64,000 nucleotides of DNA from Aedoeadaptatus ivorii (GTDB lineage: Bacteria; Bacillota; Clostridia; Tissierellales; Peptoniphilaceae), in NCBI RefSeq assembly GCF_030815095.1, contig NZ_JAUSWF010000008.1:66017-130016 (forward strand). Reading direction: 5' to 3'. How positions within the stretch are numbered: position 1 is the first letter of the stretch; every line of letters starts with the position of its first letter. The notes below the pieces were generated by a model. The model ran no database searches and had not been told where the DNA came from. It saw only the letters and a program-made list of their open reading frames with translations. Below, in pieces: positions 47,273-56,797 of the stretch. Both the position numbers and the translations under genes were made by a program.

Positions 47273-49600
47273 ATGGCAACAGTAAAAAAACGAGAGGCAT
47301 TTCCCCTGCTCGCCCTTCGGGACATGGTCATTCTGCCCCACGTCATCACCCACTTCGACGCCGCGCGCAAAAAATCCGTCGCCGCCATCGAGCGGGCGGA
47401 TGCCGGGGACGGCTATCTGTTTTTGACCACCCAAAAGGATCCCGACGTGGAAGAGCCGGAAATCGACGACCTGTACGAAATCGGCACCCTGGTTAAGATC
47501 AACCAGATTCTGCGCCTGCCCGGCGACATCGTACGCGTGCTGGTGGAAGGCCATGCGCGGGGACGCATCGTCGCGTCGGATTTTTCCGACAGCTATATTC
47601 GCGCGCAAGTCGATGTCTTCGAGGAAGAAGAAGTAGACATGGACGCCGAAATGGAGGCGCTTTTGCGCATGGCAGAGGCGGATCTCGACGAATATATCGA
47701 AAAAAACAACAAGATCTATCCGGGACTTTTGGATTCGGTGATTAATTACGACACCCCGCAGACCTTTGCCGATACCGTGGCGGGCTATGTCAATTTACGG
47801 GCGGAAGACGCCCAGTCGGTTCTCGATGCGATCGACATTAAGGCGCGGCTCACCACTCTGCATATGGTGCTTTCGCGCGAGATCGAGCTTTTAACCATCG
47901 AAAACGCCATCGACGACAAGGTAAAGCGGAATATGAGCCAGAGCCAGAAGGAGTACTTCCTCAAAGAGCAGATGAAGGTGATCCGCCGGGAACTGGGCGA
48001 AGGCGGAGACGAGGAAGAAGAGATCGACAATTACCGGGAAAAGCTCGAGGAAAAGGCGCTCCCCGACGCCGTGCGGGAAAAGGCCGAGAAGGAACTGCAG
48101 AAGCTCGGCCGCATGAACAGCGCCTCCCCCGAATACGCGGGCATCACCAATTATTTGGATTGGGTCCTCGATCTGCCCTGGTGTGAAGAGGCCGAGGAGG
48201 ACTACGAACTCGCCGAGGCCCGAAAGATCTTGGACGACGAGCACTACGGGTTGAAGGACATCAAAGAGCGGATCCTCGAGTTTATTGCCCTGCGCAAAAA
48301 ATCCTCCAATGCCAAGTCGCCCATTCTGTGCCTGGTGGGTCCGCCGGGGGTCGGCAAGACCTCCATCGCCGCCTCTGTCGCCAAAGCGCTGAAAAAGCCC
48401 TATGTGCGCATGAGCTTGGGCGGCATGACCGACGAGAGCGAAATTCGCGGCCACAGACGCACCTATATCGGCTCTATGCCGGGGCGGGTGCTTACCTTGA
48501 TGAAGCAGGCGAAGAAGAACAACCCGCTCTTTCTGTTGGACGAGATCGACAAGGTGGGCAACGACTACCGCGGAGACCCCGCATCGGGCCTGTTGGAAGT
48601 ATTGGACCCGGCACAGAACAACACCTTTACCGACCGCTATATGGAGGTGCCCTTCGACCTCTCCAAGGTGTTCTTTATCACCACCGCCAATACCACCAAG
48701 ACCATTCCCGCGCCGCTATTGGACCGGATGGAGATCATTCGCCTCGGCGGCTACACCCCCGAGGAAAAGCGCGAGATCGCGACGCGCCACTTGTGGCCCA
48801 AGCATCTCAAGGACGTGGGCTATGATCCCGAGGAGATCACCATCTCGAACAATGCCGTCGACACCGTAATCGAAAGCTATACGGGCGAAGCGGGCGTGCG
48901 CATGCTCGACAAGGAACTCGCGAAGATCGTCCGCAAGGTGACGCTGGAATATCTGGAACGCGACAAAAAGCGCGTGCAGATCACCAATCGCAACTTGAGC
49001 AAGTATCTGGGCGAAAAAAAGGCGCTGCGCGATACGGTGGAAGAGGAAGATCTGGTGGGCTATGTAAACGGCCTGGCGTGGACCTCGATCGGCGGCGTGC
49101 TCTTGGGGATCGAAGTCAATATCGTCCCCGGCAAGGGCAAAATGCAGCTTACCGGCCAGCTGGGCGATGTCATGAAGGAATCCGCACAGGCGGCGCTCAG
49201 CTATATTTGGAGCAAGAGCGAAGAGATCGGCATTCCCGCCGACTTTAAGGAAAAACACGACATCCACATCCACGTTCCCGACGGCGCCACTCCCAAGGAC
49301 GGCCCCAGCGCCGGGATCGCCATGACCACCGCACTCTATTCGGCGCTGACGGAAAAGCCCGTAAACCGACTGGTCGCCATGACCGGCGAGGTCACCTTAC
49401 GGGGGCGCGTGCTCCCCATCGGCGGCCTCAAGGAAAAGCTCCTCGCCGCCCAGCGGGCGGGCGTCAAGACCGTGCTCATCCCCAAGGCGAACGAGCGGGA
49501 GCTCAAGGAAATGGATTCGCCTTCGATCGCGCGGCTTACGATTATCCCCGTCGAAAGCATGGAAGCAGTCATCAAAGAGGCGATTGCCGATGGTCATTAA
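47273..49600 (+). CDS. lon: Lon protease
   Basis: ATP-dependent protease of misfolded and regulatory proteins. N-terminal substrate-binding domain (FPLLALRDMVILPHVI), Walker A GPPGVGKTS near 359, Walker B FLLDEIDK, and the catalytic dyad Ser in DGPSAGIAM and Lys in GLKEKLLAAQ near the C-terminus. 775 residues is normal. AAGGAG precedes ATG 47273. The end overlaps engB by 11 bases. Confidence 0.97.
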   Translation: MATVKKREAFPLLALRDMVILPHVITHFDAARKKSVAAIERADAGDGYLFLTTQKDPDVEEPEIDDLYEIGTLVKINQILRLPGDIVRVLVEGHARGRIVASDFSDSYIRAQVDVFEEEEVDMDAEMEALLRMAEADLDEYIEKNNKIYPGLLDSVINYDTPQTFADTVAGYVNLRAEDAQSVLDAIDIKARLTTLHMVLSREIELLTIENAIDDKVKRNMSQSQKEYFLKEQMKVIRRELGEGGDEEEEIDNYREKLEEKALPDAVREKAEKELQKLGRMNSASPEYAGITNYLDWVLDLPWCEEAEEDYELAEARKILDDEHYGLKDIKERILEFIALRKKSSNAKSPILCLVGPPGVGKTSIAASVAKALKKPYVRMSLGGMTDESEIRGHRRTYIGSMPGRVLTLMKQAKKNNPLFLLDEIDKVGNDYRGDPASGLLEVLDPAQNNTFTDRYMEVPFDLSKVFFITTANTTKTIPAPLLDRMEIIRLGGYTPEEKREIATRHLWPKHLKDVGYDPEEITISNNAVDTVIESYTGEAGVRMLDKELAKIVRKVTLEYLERDKKRVQITNRNLSKYLGEKKALRDTVEEEDLVGYVNGLAWTSIGGVLLGIEVNIVPGKGKMQLTGQLGDVMKESAQAALSYIWSKSEEIGIPADFKEKHDIHIHVPDGATPKDGPSAGIAMTTALYSALTEKPVNRLVAMTGEVTLRGRVLPIGGLKEKLLAAQRAGVKTVLIPKANERELKEMDSPSIARLTIIPVESMEAVIKEAIADGH

Positions 49601-50192
49601 ACAACTGGAGCTCGAGCGCGTCGCCGTCAAGGCGGCGCAGTACCCCGCGGCGGATCTGCCGGAGTTTGCGTTCTGCGGACGGTCCAATGTGGGAAAGAGC
49701 AGCTTTATTAACGCCATGTTCGGCCGAAAAAACCTCGCCCGCACCAGCGGCAAGCCGGGCAAGACCCGCACCATCAACTTTTATCGGGTCAACGACGCAT
49801 TGCGCTTCGTCGACCTGCCGGGCTATGGCTACGCCGTGGCGTCGAAGAAAGATATGGACGCCTGGGCGAAGACCATCAACGAATACCTGGCCGAGCGCGA
49901 GAATCTTTCGGAGCTGATCCTCCTGGTGGATATGCGCCATGCGCCTTCGGCAAAGGATCGGCAGATGTACGATTGGATCATAGAGAGCGGATTTGCCGGC
50001 ATGGTGGTGGCCACCAAGGCGGACAAATTGTCGAACAATCAGCGGCAAAAGGCCGTTTCTGTCATCAAGAAGACGCTCTCCATAGAAAACACGGATCTGA
50101 TCTTTCCCTTTAGCGCCGTCGACAAAAAGGCGGTGCCCGAACTCTGGGACGTCATCGAAAATATGGCGGAATTTCATCGAAAACGGCAATAA
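49590..50192 (+). CDS. engB: Ribosome biogenesis GTPase EngB (YsxC)
   Basis: GTPase needed for large-subunit assembly. G1 GRSNVGKSS near residues 29-37, G2 threonines around KPGKTRTI, G3 DLPGYGYA, G4 TKADK. 200 residues. The start is ATG 49590; two codons of extra in-frame sequence (TTG 49584) have no better site. Overlap with the end of lon suggests coupling, the common lon-engB arrangement. Confidence 0.95.
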   Translation: MVIKQLELERVAVKAAQYPAADLPEFAFCGRSNVGKSSFINAMFGRKNLARTSGKPGKTRTINFYRVNDALRFVDLPGYGYAVASKKDMDAWAKTINEYLAERENLSELILLVDMRHAPSAKDRQMYDWIIESGFAGMVVATKADKLSNNQRQKAVSVIKKTLSIENTDLIFPFSAVDKKAVPELWDVIENMAEFHRKRQ

Positions 50193-50193
50193 A

Positions 50194-50221
50194 AAACGGC
50201 GTGTTGTAGAACACGCCGTTT
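50194..50221. terminator. Bidirectional terminator between engB and rubredoxin
   Basis: AAACGGCGTGTT (50194-50205), loop GTAG, AACACGCCGTTT (50210-50221), A-run on the left and T-rich right flank. It serves engB on the plus strand and the rubredoxin gene on the minus strand. Confidence 0.88.
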
Positions 50222-50230
50222 CTGTATTTC

Positions 50231-50392
50231 TTAGTCGACTTTTTCGAAGTCTTCTTTGCCTGCGCCACAGAGGGGACATACCCAGTCTTCGGGAATGTCT
50301 TTAAAAGCGGTGCCGGGCTTTACGCCATTGTCCGGGTCGCCTTCTGCCGGGTCGTAGATGTATCCGCAAACTGTGCATTCGTATTTTTCCAT
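50231..50392 (-). CDS. Rubredoxin
   Basis: A 53-residue protein, MEKYECTVCGYIYDP onward, with two CxxC motifs (C6, C9 and C39, C42: TVCGY and CPLCGA) that bind one iron. Electron carrier, often in oxidative-stress protection of anaerobes. AAAGGAG precedes the ATG on the minus strand. A TATAAA at 50435-50440 (minus) is a possible -10 box. A repeat array lies just upstream. Confidence 0.96.
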   Translation of the reverse strand: MEKYECTVCGYIYDPAEGDPDNGVKPGTAFKDIPEDWVCPLCGAGKEDFEKVD

Positions 50393-50448
50393 GAATAGAA
50401 CTCCTTTCAAAAGTTAACTCTTTGTCTTACTCCTTTTATACCCTCGAG

Positions 50449-50543
50449 ACCGAAATTCTAAAACCGAAAATTTAAAACCGAAGGGAAAAATATTTTACGC
50501 GCTCGTCCGAAGACCGAAACAAATCGCCGCGCAGGGACCGAAA
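50449..50543. repeat. ACCGAA(A) repeat array between divergent genes
   Basis: ACCGAA starts at 50449, 50463, 50477, 50513 and 50537; four copies read ACCGAAA. The first three are spaced exactly 14 bases apart, giving a tandem ACCGAAAnTTnAAA-like unit. It lies between rubredoxin (minus) and an HATPase gene (plus), so it could be a shared operator. No known regulator site is recognised. Confidence 0.55.
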
Positions 50544-50626
50544 AGAAAACAGAAAAGAATAAAAAAATAATTCCGTATAAGAAGCACAGAATTGGGTACA
50601 ATAAAAATAGAATTAGGGGTGAAGTT

Positions 50627-51019
50627 TTGAAAGAGCTAAGAACCATCGAGGGATCTGTCGAGAGCGATATGCTTTCGCTGCGCGGCTTTATCGCCGAAGC
50701 CATGCGACAGGTATCCTTTTATATTTCAGATATAGATTTACAGTACGACATTCGGCTGATCATCGACGAGCTGTTGTTGAACGGCGCGCAGCACGGCAAT
50801 GATTGGGACAGCGACAAAAAAGTATATCTGCTCGTGGAACTCGGTCCCGAGACCGTTTCCATCGTCGTGCGGGACGAAGGGCGCGGCATCGACACGGTGC
50901 GAGAGGCCTTCGATTGTTCCAGCACGCGATGTAACGGGCGGGGTCTGTTTTTGGTGGAATCCATCTGCGAATCGGTCCGATACGAGGGCAACACCATTCG
51001 CTGTCATATGAATATTTAG
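50627..51019 (+). CDS. Histidine-kinase-like ATPase (anti-sigma-factor type)
   Basis: A 130-residue stand-alone HATPase_c domain with the N-box LIIDELLLNGAQHGN, G1 VRDEGRGID and G2 NGRGLFLV. This form is shared with RsbW/SpoIIAB-type anti-sigma kinases. No sigma factor or anti-anti-sigma gene is adjacent, so its partner is unknown. The start is TTG 50627 behind GGGGTGA; TACAAT at 50597 may be the -10 box. Downstream typA has its own promoter. Confidence 0.8.
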   Translation: MKELRTIEGSVESDMLSLRGFIAEAMRQVSFYISDIDLQYDIRLIIDELLLNGAQHGNDWDSDKKVYLLVELGPETVSIVVRDEGRGIDTVREAFDCSSTRCNGRGLFLVESICESVRYEGNTIRCHMNI

Positions 51020-51029
51020 TGCGGCATCT

Positions 51030-51057
51030 TTTACAAACGCGGCCGTTGCTGTATAAT
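51030..51057 (+). promoter_or_regulatory. typA promoter
   Basis: TTTACA (51030-51035), 16-base spacer, TATAAT (51052-51057). Confidence 0.8.
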
Positions 51058-51124
51058 AGATAAGTTAGAGGATTGGCTTGACCGATCCTATTTTTATGGA
51101 GGCTTTTGCCGAGAAAGGAATTGT

Positions 51125-52945
51125 ATGGAATCCAGGGAAATCAGAAATATCGCCATCATCGCCCACGTCGACCACGGAAAGACCACATTGGTCGACGTAT
51201 TGCTCCGCCAGTCCGGGGTGTTTCGGGACAACCAGGTCGTCGCCGAGCGGGTTATGGATTCCGGCGACATCGAAAAGGAGCGGGGCATCACCATTCTTTC
51301 AAAGAATACCGCCATCCGATACGGGGACACGAAGATCAACATCATCGACACCCCGGGCCACGCCGACTTCGGCGGCGAGGTAGAGCGGGTGCTCAAAATG
51401 GTATCGGGCGTGGTGCTTTTGGTCGACGCCTTTGAAGGACCCATGCCCCAGACCAAATTCGTCCTCAAAAAGTCCTTTGAATTGGGCCTCGATTTGATCG
51501 TCTGCATCAACAAAGTCGACAGAGACGGCGCCCGTCCGGACGAAGTGGTGAACGAAGTCCTGGATCTGTTTATCGAACTCGGAGCCGACGAAGACGTGCT
51601 CGACTCTCCCTTTATCTTCGCCTCGGCGAAACAAGGTTGGGCGAGCGAAGACGCCGAAACCAAAGGGGAAAATATGAAGCCCCTGTTCGATGCGATCCTC
51701 GAGCACATCGACCCGCCCACCGGCGATGTCGATCAACCCGCGCAGCTCTTGATCTCGACCATCGACTACAACGACTATGTGGGCCGAATCGGCGTCGGCA
51801 AGATCGAAAACGGAACCATCGACAAGGGCGACGAAATGCTCCTCGTAAACGCCGCCCGGCCGACGCTCAGACGCAAGGTGAAGATCAACAAGATCTTCGA
51901 ATTCGAAGGTTTGGACCGCGTCGAGACCGATGGCTCCTCCGCCGGCAATATCGTCGCGGTGACCGGAATCGAATCCATCAATATCGGCGACACCATCACC
52001 GATCCGGAACACGGCGAGGCGCTGGAATTCGTCAAAATCTCCGAGCCGACATTGGCGATGACCTTCTCGGTCAACAACTCTCCCTTTGCCGGCAGAGAAG
52101 GGGAATTCGTCACCTCGAGACAGCTTCGCAGCCGCCTTTACCGGGAGCTGGAGACCGACGTGAGTCTCAAGGTCGAAGACACCGACTCCACCGATGCCTT
52201 TAAGGTCAGCGGCCGGGGCGAGTTGCACCTTTCGGTCTTAATCGAAAACCTGCGCCGGGAAGGCTACGAATTTCAGGTTTCCAAGCCCGAAGTGCTGTTT
52301 AAGGAAATCGACGGCAAGCGCCACGAGCCCATGGAAAAAGTCACCATCGACGTGGGGCAGGAATTTATCGGCTCCATCATCGAAAAACTCGGCCGCAGAA
52401 AGGGCGAGCTGCTCACCATGCAGGAACCCAGCGGCGGGTACAGCCGTTTGGTATTTCGCATTCCCGCCCGCGGCCTGATCGGCTATCGCCAGGAATTTAT
52501 GACCGACACCAAGGGCAACGGCATTATGAACTCCGAATTCGAAAACTACGCCCCCTATAAGGGCGACATTCCCCGCCGCAAGACCGGCTCCATCATCTCC
52601 TTCGACACCGGCGTGGCATCCGCCTACGGTCTGCACAACGCCCAAGACCGCGGCGATCTCTTTGTAGAGCCCGGCGAAGAAGTGTATGCGGGCATGGTGG
52701 TGGGCTCTTCCCCCAAGGGGCTCGATCTCGAGGTGAGCGTCACCAAAACCAAGAAGCAGACCAACGTCCGCGCCGCCGGCAGCGACGATGCGCTGCGCCT
52801 TTCTCCCATCGAGGACCTGAGCTTGGAAGAGGCGATCGAATTTATCGAAGACGACGAGCTGATCGAGATCACCCCCAAGTCTTTCCGCATTCGAAAGACC
52901 ATTCTCGATTCCAACCGGCGGTACAAATCCAACAAGAACAAATAG
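51125..52945 (+). CDS. typA: Translational GTPase TypA/BipA
   Basis: Ribosome-associated GTPase important for growth under stress and for ribosome assembly. G1 AHVDHGKTT near residues 12-20, G2 RGITILSKNTA, G3 DTPGHADFGGE, G4 NKVDRDGARPDEV, plus the TypA-specific C-terminal domain ending RRYKSNKNK. 606 residues is normal. AAAGGAA precedes ATG 51125. Confidence 0.97.
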   Translation: MESREIRNIAIIAHVDHGKTTLVDVLLRQSGVFRDNQVVAERVMDSGDIEKERGITILSKNTAIRYGDTKINIIDTPGHADFGGEVERVLKMVSGVVLLVDAFEGPMPQTKFVLKKSFELGLDLIVCINKVDRDGARPDEVVNEVLDLFIELGADEDVLDSPFIFASAKQGWASEDAETKGENMKPLFDAILEHIDPPTGDVDQPAQLLISTIDYNDYVGRIGVGKIENGTIDKGDEMLLVNAARPTLRRKVKINKIFEFEGLDRVETDGSSAGNIVAVTGIESINIGDTITDPEHGEALEFVKISEPTLAMTFSVNNSPFAGREGEFVTSRQLRSRLYRELETDVSLKVEDTDSTDAFKVSGRGELHLSVLIENLRREGYEFQVSKPEVLFKEIDGKRHEPMEKVTIDVGQEFIGSIIEKLGRRKGELLTMQEPSGGYSRLVFRIPARGLIGYRQEFMTDTKGNGIMNSEFENYAPYKGDIPRRKTGSIISFDTGVASAYGLHNAQDRGDLFVEPGEEVYAGMVVGSSPKGLDLEVSVTKTKKQTNVRAAGSDDALRLSPIEDLSLEEAIEFIEDDELIEITPKSFRIRKTILDSNRRYKSNKNK

Positions 52946-52954
52946 GAGGGCAGT

Positions 52955-53419
52955 ATGTCGAAGGAAAGAGCCTATGCATTCTTAGAAAAAAAGGGCCTCA
53001 CGGCACATTTCATAGAAACCGAAGACTCGACCGCCACCGTTTCTATGGCGGCAGAAGTCCTGGGCGTTACCGAAGGCGAGATCGCCAAATCCCTTACCTT
53101 TCGCGACAAAGACGGCACGCCGATTTTGATCGTGATGGCGGGGGACAAGCGGGTCGACAACAAAAAGTTTAAGGCGACCTTCGGCACCAAGGCGAAAATG
53201 CTGTCGCCCGAAGAGGTGGCGGACGAAATCGGCCACGAAGTCGGCGGCGTCACGCCCTTCGGCGTAAAGGAAGGCGTAAAGCTCTATGTCGACGAGAGCC
53301 TCCGCGCCTACGACATCGTCTACCCCGCCTGCGGCTCGGCCTACGCCGTCTGTCGCTTTCGCCCCGATGAATTGATCGAAGCCATAGACGCGGACGGCGC
53401 GGTGGATGTGGCAAAGTAG
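52955..53419 (+). CDS. YbaK/EbsC-family aminoacyl-tRNA deacylase
   Basis: A 154-residue protein of the YbaK (INS-like editing) family; YbaK removes cysteine mis-charged onto tRNA-Pro. It has the conserved KSLTFRDKDG with the key Lys, AGDKRVDNKKF, and the GGVTPFG loop. AGGAGG precedes ATG 52955, 9 bases after typA. Substrate in this organism is assumed from the family. Confidence 0.88.
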   Translation: MSKERAYAFLEKKGLTAHFIETEDSTATVSMAAEVLGVTEGEIAKSLTFRDKDGTPILIVMAGDKRVDNKKFKATFGTKAKMLSPEEVADEIGHEVGGVTPFGVKEGVKLYVDESLRAYDIVYPACGSAYAVCRFRPDELIEAIDADGAVDVAK

Positions 53420-53489
53420 AAGGAGGTTCTCCCTCTCTTTGCTATTTGTTGGATATTGTCTGTTATACTCATAGCAAAGGAGGAGAGAA

Positions 53490-53765
53490 ATGGATACCGC
53501 TTACGGATTTATCGACGAAAGACGGGAGAAAAAGCGCAGAAAGAGACGGCGTCGCCGCATCCGCCGCCTGCTCGTATTCTTTCTCCTGATGGCGTACTTA
53601 TTTTCTAACGGCACATTGCAAAGACTGTACTACAAGACCGACGGCGCCCGGGTAGAAGACGTAGTGAGCGCCGCCGAGGGTTCCGTCGCCTATGCGCGGG
53701 ACCATATGCCCGACATACGGGAATGGGTGGCCGATACCATCGGACATGTGGCGCAGAGAATGTAA
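53490..53765 (+). CDS. Small basic single-pass membrane protein, unknown
   Basis: A 91-residue protein: a strongly Arg/Lys-rich cytosolic stretch at residues 13-27, one membrane helix (28-40), then a mostly acidic and neutral extracytoplasmic tail. The positive stretch sets the N-in orientation. No family is recognised. It has its own ribosome-binding site (AAAGGAGGAG) and TATACT at 53464 as a possible -10 box, so it appears real. The function is unknown. Confidence 0.65.
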   Translation: MDTAYGFIDERREKKRRKRRRRRIRRLLVFFLLMAYLFSNGTLQRLYYKTDGARVEDVVSAAEGSVAYARDHMPDIREWVADTIGHVAQRM

Positions 53766-53778
53766 TGCGAATAAAAAA

Positions 53779-53815
53779 CAAAAGTGCTTCGGCCTTTGCC
53801 GGAGCACTTTTATTT
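53779..53815. terminator. Bidirectional terminator between convergent genes
   Basis: AAAAGTGCTTCGGC, loop CTTTG, GCCGGAGCACTTTT with a T-rich right flank and A-run left flank; it serves the small membrane protein gene and the opposing UvrA-like gene. Confidence 0.85.
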
Positions 53816-56080
53816 TTGCCGCACTCTCTTTTTGAACCAATGCGCCGTCGGCGTATCGGCACAGAGAAGCGCTTCGGGCGTGCCTTCAAAGAGCAGATGC
53901 CCGCCGCGCCTTCCGCCTTCGGGGCCCAGTTCTATGATCCAATCCGCCGCGGCGAGAAAGCGGAGATTGTGTTCCATAATGATCAGGCTGTTGCCCCGAT
54001 CGACTATTGTGTCGAACAGGCGCAGAATATGCTCCGCATCGCGGGGGTGGAGCCCCGTGGCGGGTTCGTCGATCAGATAGATCTTGCCCTCGTATTGTAG
54101 GCGGCTCGCGAGTTTTAAGCGCTGCAGCTCGCCGCCGGAAAGATCTGCCGTCGATTGTCCCAGCCGCAGATAGTCGAGGCCCACGGCCTCCAGGGTCTTC
54201 AAGCGGTGCAATATCTTGTCGTTTTCGGCGATGGCAAGGGCCTCTTTGGCGGTGAGGCGCAAAAAGTCGACGATGTTTTTGTCGTGGTAGGTATAGGAAA
54301 GCGCCTCGTCGGAATATCGGAGGCCGCCGCAGCTTTCGCACACCAGCTTTACGGGATCGGCAAAGGCCATATCCGGTTCATGATAGCCCTTTCCGCCGCA
54401 AACCGGGCAGGCGCCCAGGGAATTAAACGAAAACAGTCCCGGATCTTCGCCGGTGGCCTTGGCGAATACCTTTCGGATGTCGTCCATAATGCCCATATAG
54501 GTCGCCAGGGTAGAGCGGGAGGAAATGCCGATGGATTTCTGATCGATCCGCACGGTGTCCTCGCTGTGCGCGGGGTAGAAGGCATTGAGAATTAAGGAAC
54601 TCTTGCCCGAGCCCGAAACGCCGCAGACGGCGACGAAAACGCCTTTGGGGATGGTAAGGGATAGATCCTTGAGATTGTGCACCCGGGCATTTTTGATTGA
54701 AAACGCGTCCTTCGCGCTGCGATACGACGGCTTGAGCGCGAGGGGCCGGTTGCGATAGACACCCGTGGGCGTCTGTTTGGGGAGGCGTTCGGGCGGCCCC
54801 TGAAAGAGCAGCTCGCCCCCTTCGTCGCCGGCGCCGGGGCCCAGTTCGATCAGTTCGTCGGCGGCTTCGATCACCATGGGATTGTGCTCCACCACCACGA
54901 CCGTGTTGTGCTTATCCACCAGATCCCGCAGCACCTTTACGAGCCCCGCCACCTCGCTCGCGTGCAGGCCCGCGGTGGGTTCGTCGAAGATAAAGGTAAG
55001 ATTGTTCAAACTCGATGCCAGCTGGCGGGCGATCTTTACCCGCTGCGATTCGCCGCCCGAAAGCGTCGCCACCGCGCGGGAAAGGCGCAGATAGCCGAGC
55101 CCCAGGCGGATCAGATGTCGCGTCGTCTCGGCGGCTTCTCTGGCGATGGGCGTGCCCAGCGGGTCGTCCACGGCATCGAGCCAGCGCACCAGTTCGGTGA
55201 GTTCCAGTTCGTTGACTTCGACGATATGCTTGCCCGCGACCTTCGAAGTCAAGAGCTTGGGATTCAGCCCGCTTCCGCCGCAGGTCGGGCAGGTGCTGTG
55301 CCGGGTCATGGCGAGTACGTCGTCGCGATCGACTTCCTTCAGATCCGAAATATCGCGGTTCACATACAGCCGCTCGAAGCGCGGCACCAGGCCGTCCCAC
55401 TTCGCCTGATGGGGACCGTTTTTGGTATGAAAGGGCATAATCACATATTCCGCGTCCTCGGGGCCATAAAAAAATAGCCGGCGCTTCTCTTCGGGCCAGT
55501 CGCGGATCGGCAGATCGGGATCAAAGGTGCCGCCGGTGATCATCCAACGCCCCTGCCAGCCGGAAGGGGAAAGCGGCTTAAAGCGCACCGCGTAGTCGCG
55601 TAAGGACTTGTCTTCATCCACCAATTTCGAGAGATCCGTCTCGACAATCAGCCCCTTTCCCGCACAAGTCGGGCAGCGGCCTACAGGGGATTTTTTCGAA
55701 TAATCGGTCGCAGAGCCCAACGACGGCACCGCCGCCCGGGAAAATAGCAGGCGAATCAGCGGGCCGATTTCGGTATAGCTCCCCAGATCGGAGCGGGCAT
55801 TGGCGCCGATGGGCCTCTGTTCCACTACCAAGGCGGGGCTCAGATTCCGAAGGGACTCCGCCTCCGGGCGGGGAAAGAGCGGCATATGGCGCCGCAGATA
55901 CTGGGAAAAATTGCGCGTCATTTGCCGCCGGCTCTCCGCCGCCAAGGTGGAAAACACCACCGAACTCTTGCCGGAGCCCGATAGACCGCAAAAGACGATC
56001 AGCTTTTCTTTGGGAAGAGACAGACTGATGTTTTTTAAGTTGTTCTGCGTCAGTCCCTCCAAAATGATTCGATCTTCCAT
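53810..56080 (-). CDS. UvrA2-class ABC ATPase (excinuclease-like)
   Basis: A 756-residue tandem ABC ATPase. First Walker A GLSGSGKSS near residue 33, zinc CPTCAGKG near 160, a second CPTCGGSG, LSGGESQR, Walker B FIFDEPTAGLH; then Walker A GVSGSGKSS near 505, CPVCGGKG, CESCGG and LSGGELQR. It lacks the insert that UvrA uses to bind UvrB, so it is the UvrA2/DrrC-like form linked to drug tolerance rather than classical repair. The start at 56080 has AAGGA just before it; an in-frame extension lacks one. Confidence 0.87.
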   Translation of the reverse strand: MEDRIILEGLTQNNLKNISLSLPKEKLIVFCGLSGSGKSSVVFSTLAAESRRQMTRNFSQYLRRHMPLFPRPEAESLRNLSPALVVEQRPIGANARSDLGSYTEIGPLIRLLFSRAAVPSLGSATDYSKKSPVGRCPTCAGKGLIVETDLSKLVDEDKSLRDYAVRFKPLSPSGWQGRWMITGGTFDPDLPIRDWPEEKRRLFFYGPEDAEYVIMPFHTKNGPHQAKWDGLVPRFERLYVNRDISDLKEVDRDDVLAMTRHSTCPTCGGSGLNPKLLTSKVAGKHIVEVNELELTELVRWLDAVDDPLGTPIAREAAETTRHLIRLGLGYLRLSRAVATLSGGESQRVKIARQLASSLNNLTFIFDEPTAGLHASEVAGLVKVLRDLVDKHNTVVVVEHNPMVIEAADELIELGPGAGDEGGELLFQGPPERLPKQTPTGVYRNRPLALKPSYRSAKDAFSIKNARVHNLKDLSLTIPKGVFVAVCGVSGSGKSSLILNAFYPAHSEDTVRIDQKSIGISSRSTLATYMGIMDDIRKVFAKATGEDPGLFSFNSLGACPVCGGKGYHEPDMAFADPVKLVCESCGGLRYSDEALSYTYHDKNIVDFLRLTAKEALAIAENDKILHRLKTLEAVGLDYLRLGQSTADLSGGELQRLKLASRLQYEGKIYLIDEPATGLHPRDAEHILRLFDTIVDRGNSLIIMEHNLRFLAAADWIIELGPEGGRRGGHLLFEGTPEALLCADTPTAHWFKKRVRQK

Positions 56081-56224
56081 GGTTCCTTCTTTCTGTTTCT
56101 GTATGGGATACATTTCACCTATACCCGAAGCAGGGTTTGGTACGCGTCGGCAAAGGCGCCTCGAACGCGCGCGGGCGAATTGCAAAAGCGGCTTTGCTGT
56201 GGGAAAATGATACGAGGAGGCGCT

Positions 56225-56797
56225 ATGTTTACTTTCAGAAAAAAGCCGAAGACCGTATACGAAAAGGTCGTAAAAGACATCCCCTTGGATTCCGCCGAGG
56301 ACGGCAGCTACGAACTCGCCGTCCTAAAAGGCGAAGAGACAGTCCAAAGCGTGTCCACCGACGCCTTGGACGTGGGCATAATGGAATACTTTGCCCGGGA
56401 ACCCTTCAGCATTCCACACATCGAAAACTACTTTCGCAAGCACCGCGCCATGGAGGCAAAATCCCATTTTGAAAACTGGCTCTACGCCTTTGACCAAATG
56501 GACCGCCCTTTTTTGGGCCTAAGCATCCTCCTAATGCGCGACAGCGAAGTAACAGAAGCCGTAAAATTCGGCATATACCTGACCCAATTCACTGACCTGA
56601 GCCACAAGACGCAGGCGCGGAAAATCGTAGAAGAATTGGGGCGACACGACGCATTCAGCTACTACGCCCTCGACGCCCTCTTGAAGAGCGCCGATTCCAC
56701 CCACGCATTTTACGAATTGGGATCGACGCTAACGGGCCGGGGCAAAGAAATTTATGAGACCATGGCGAAGGCGCTATTGGAGAAAGGACGAAAATGA
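56225..56797 (+). CDS. Hypothetical helical protein
   Basis: A 190-residue cytosolic protein without a signal or membrane segment; mostly helix, with repeated pairs of short helices in residues 80-190 that could be a HEAT-like or TPR-like repeat. No conserved family is recognised. The start is ATG 56225 behind GAGGAGG (56214-56220); an extension to 56180 would bypass this site. It overlaps the CvfB gene by 4 bases, so it is likely co-translated with it. Confidence 0.6.
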   Translation: MFTFRKKPKTVYEKVVKDIPLDSAEDGSYELAVLKGEETVQSVSTDALDVGIMEYFAREPFSIPHIENYFRKHRAMEAKSHFENWLYAFDQMDRPFLGLSILLMRDSEVTEAVKFGIYLTQFTDLSHKTQARKIVEELGRHDAFSYYALDALLKSADSTHAFYELGSTLTGRGKEIYETMAKALLEKGRK

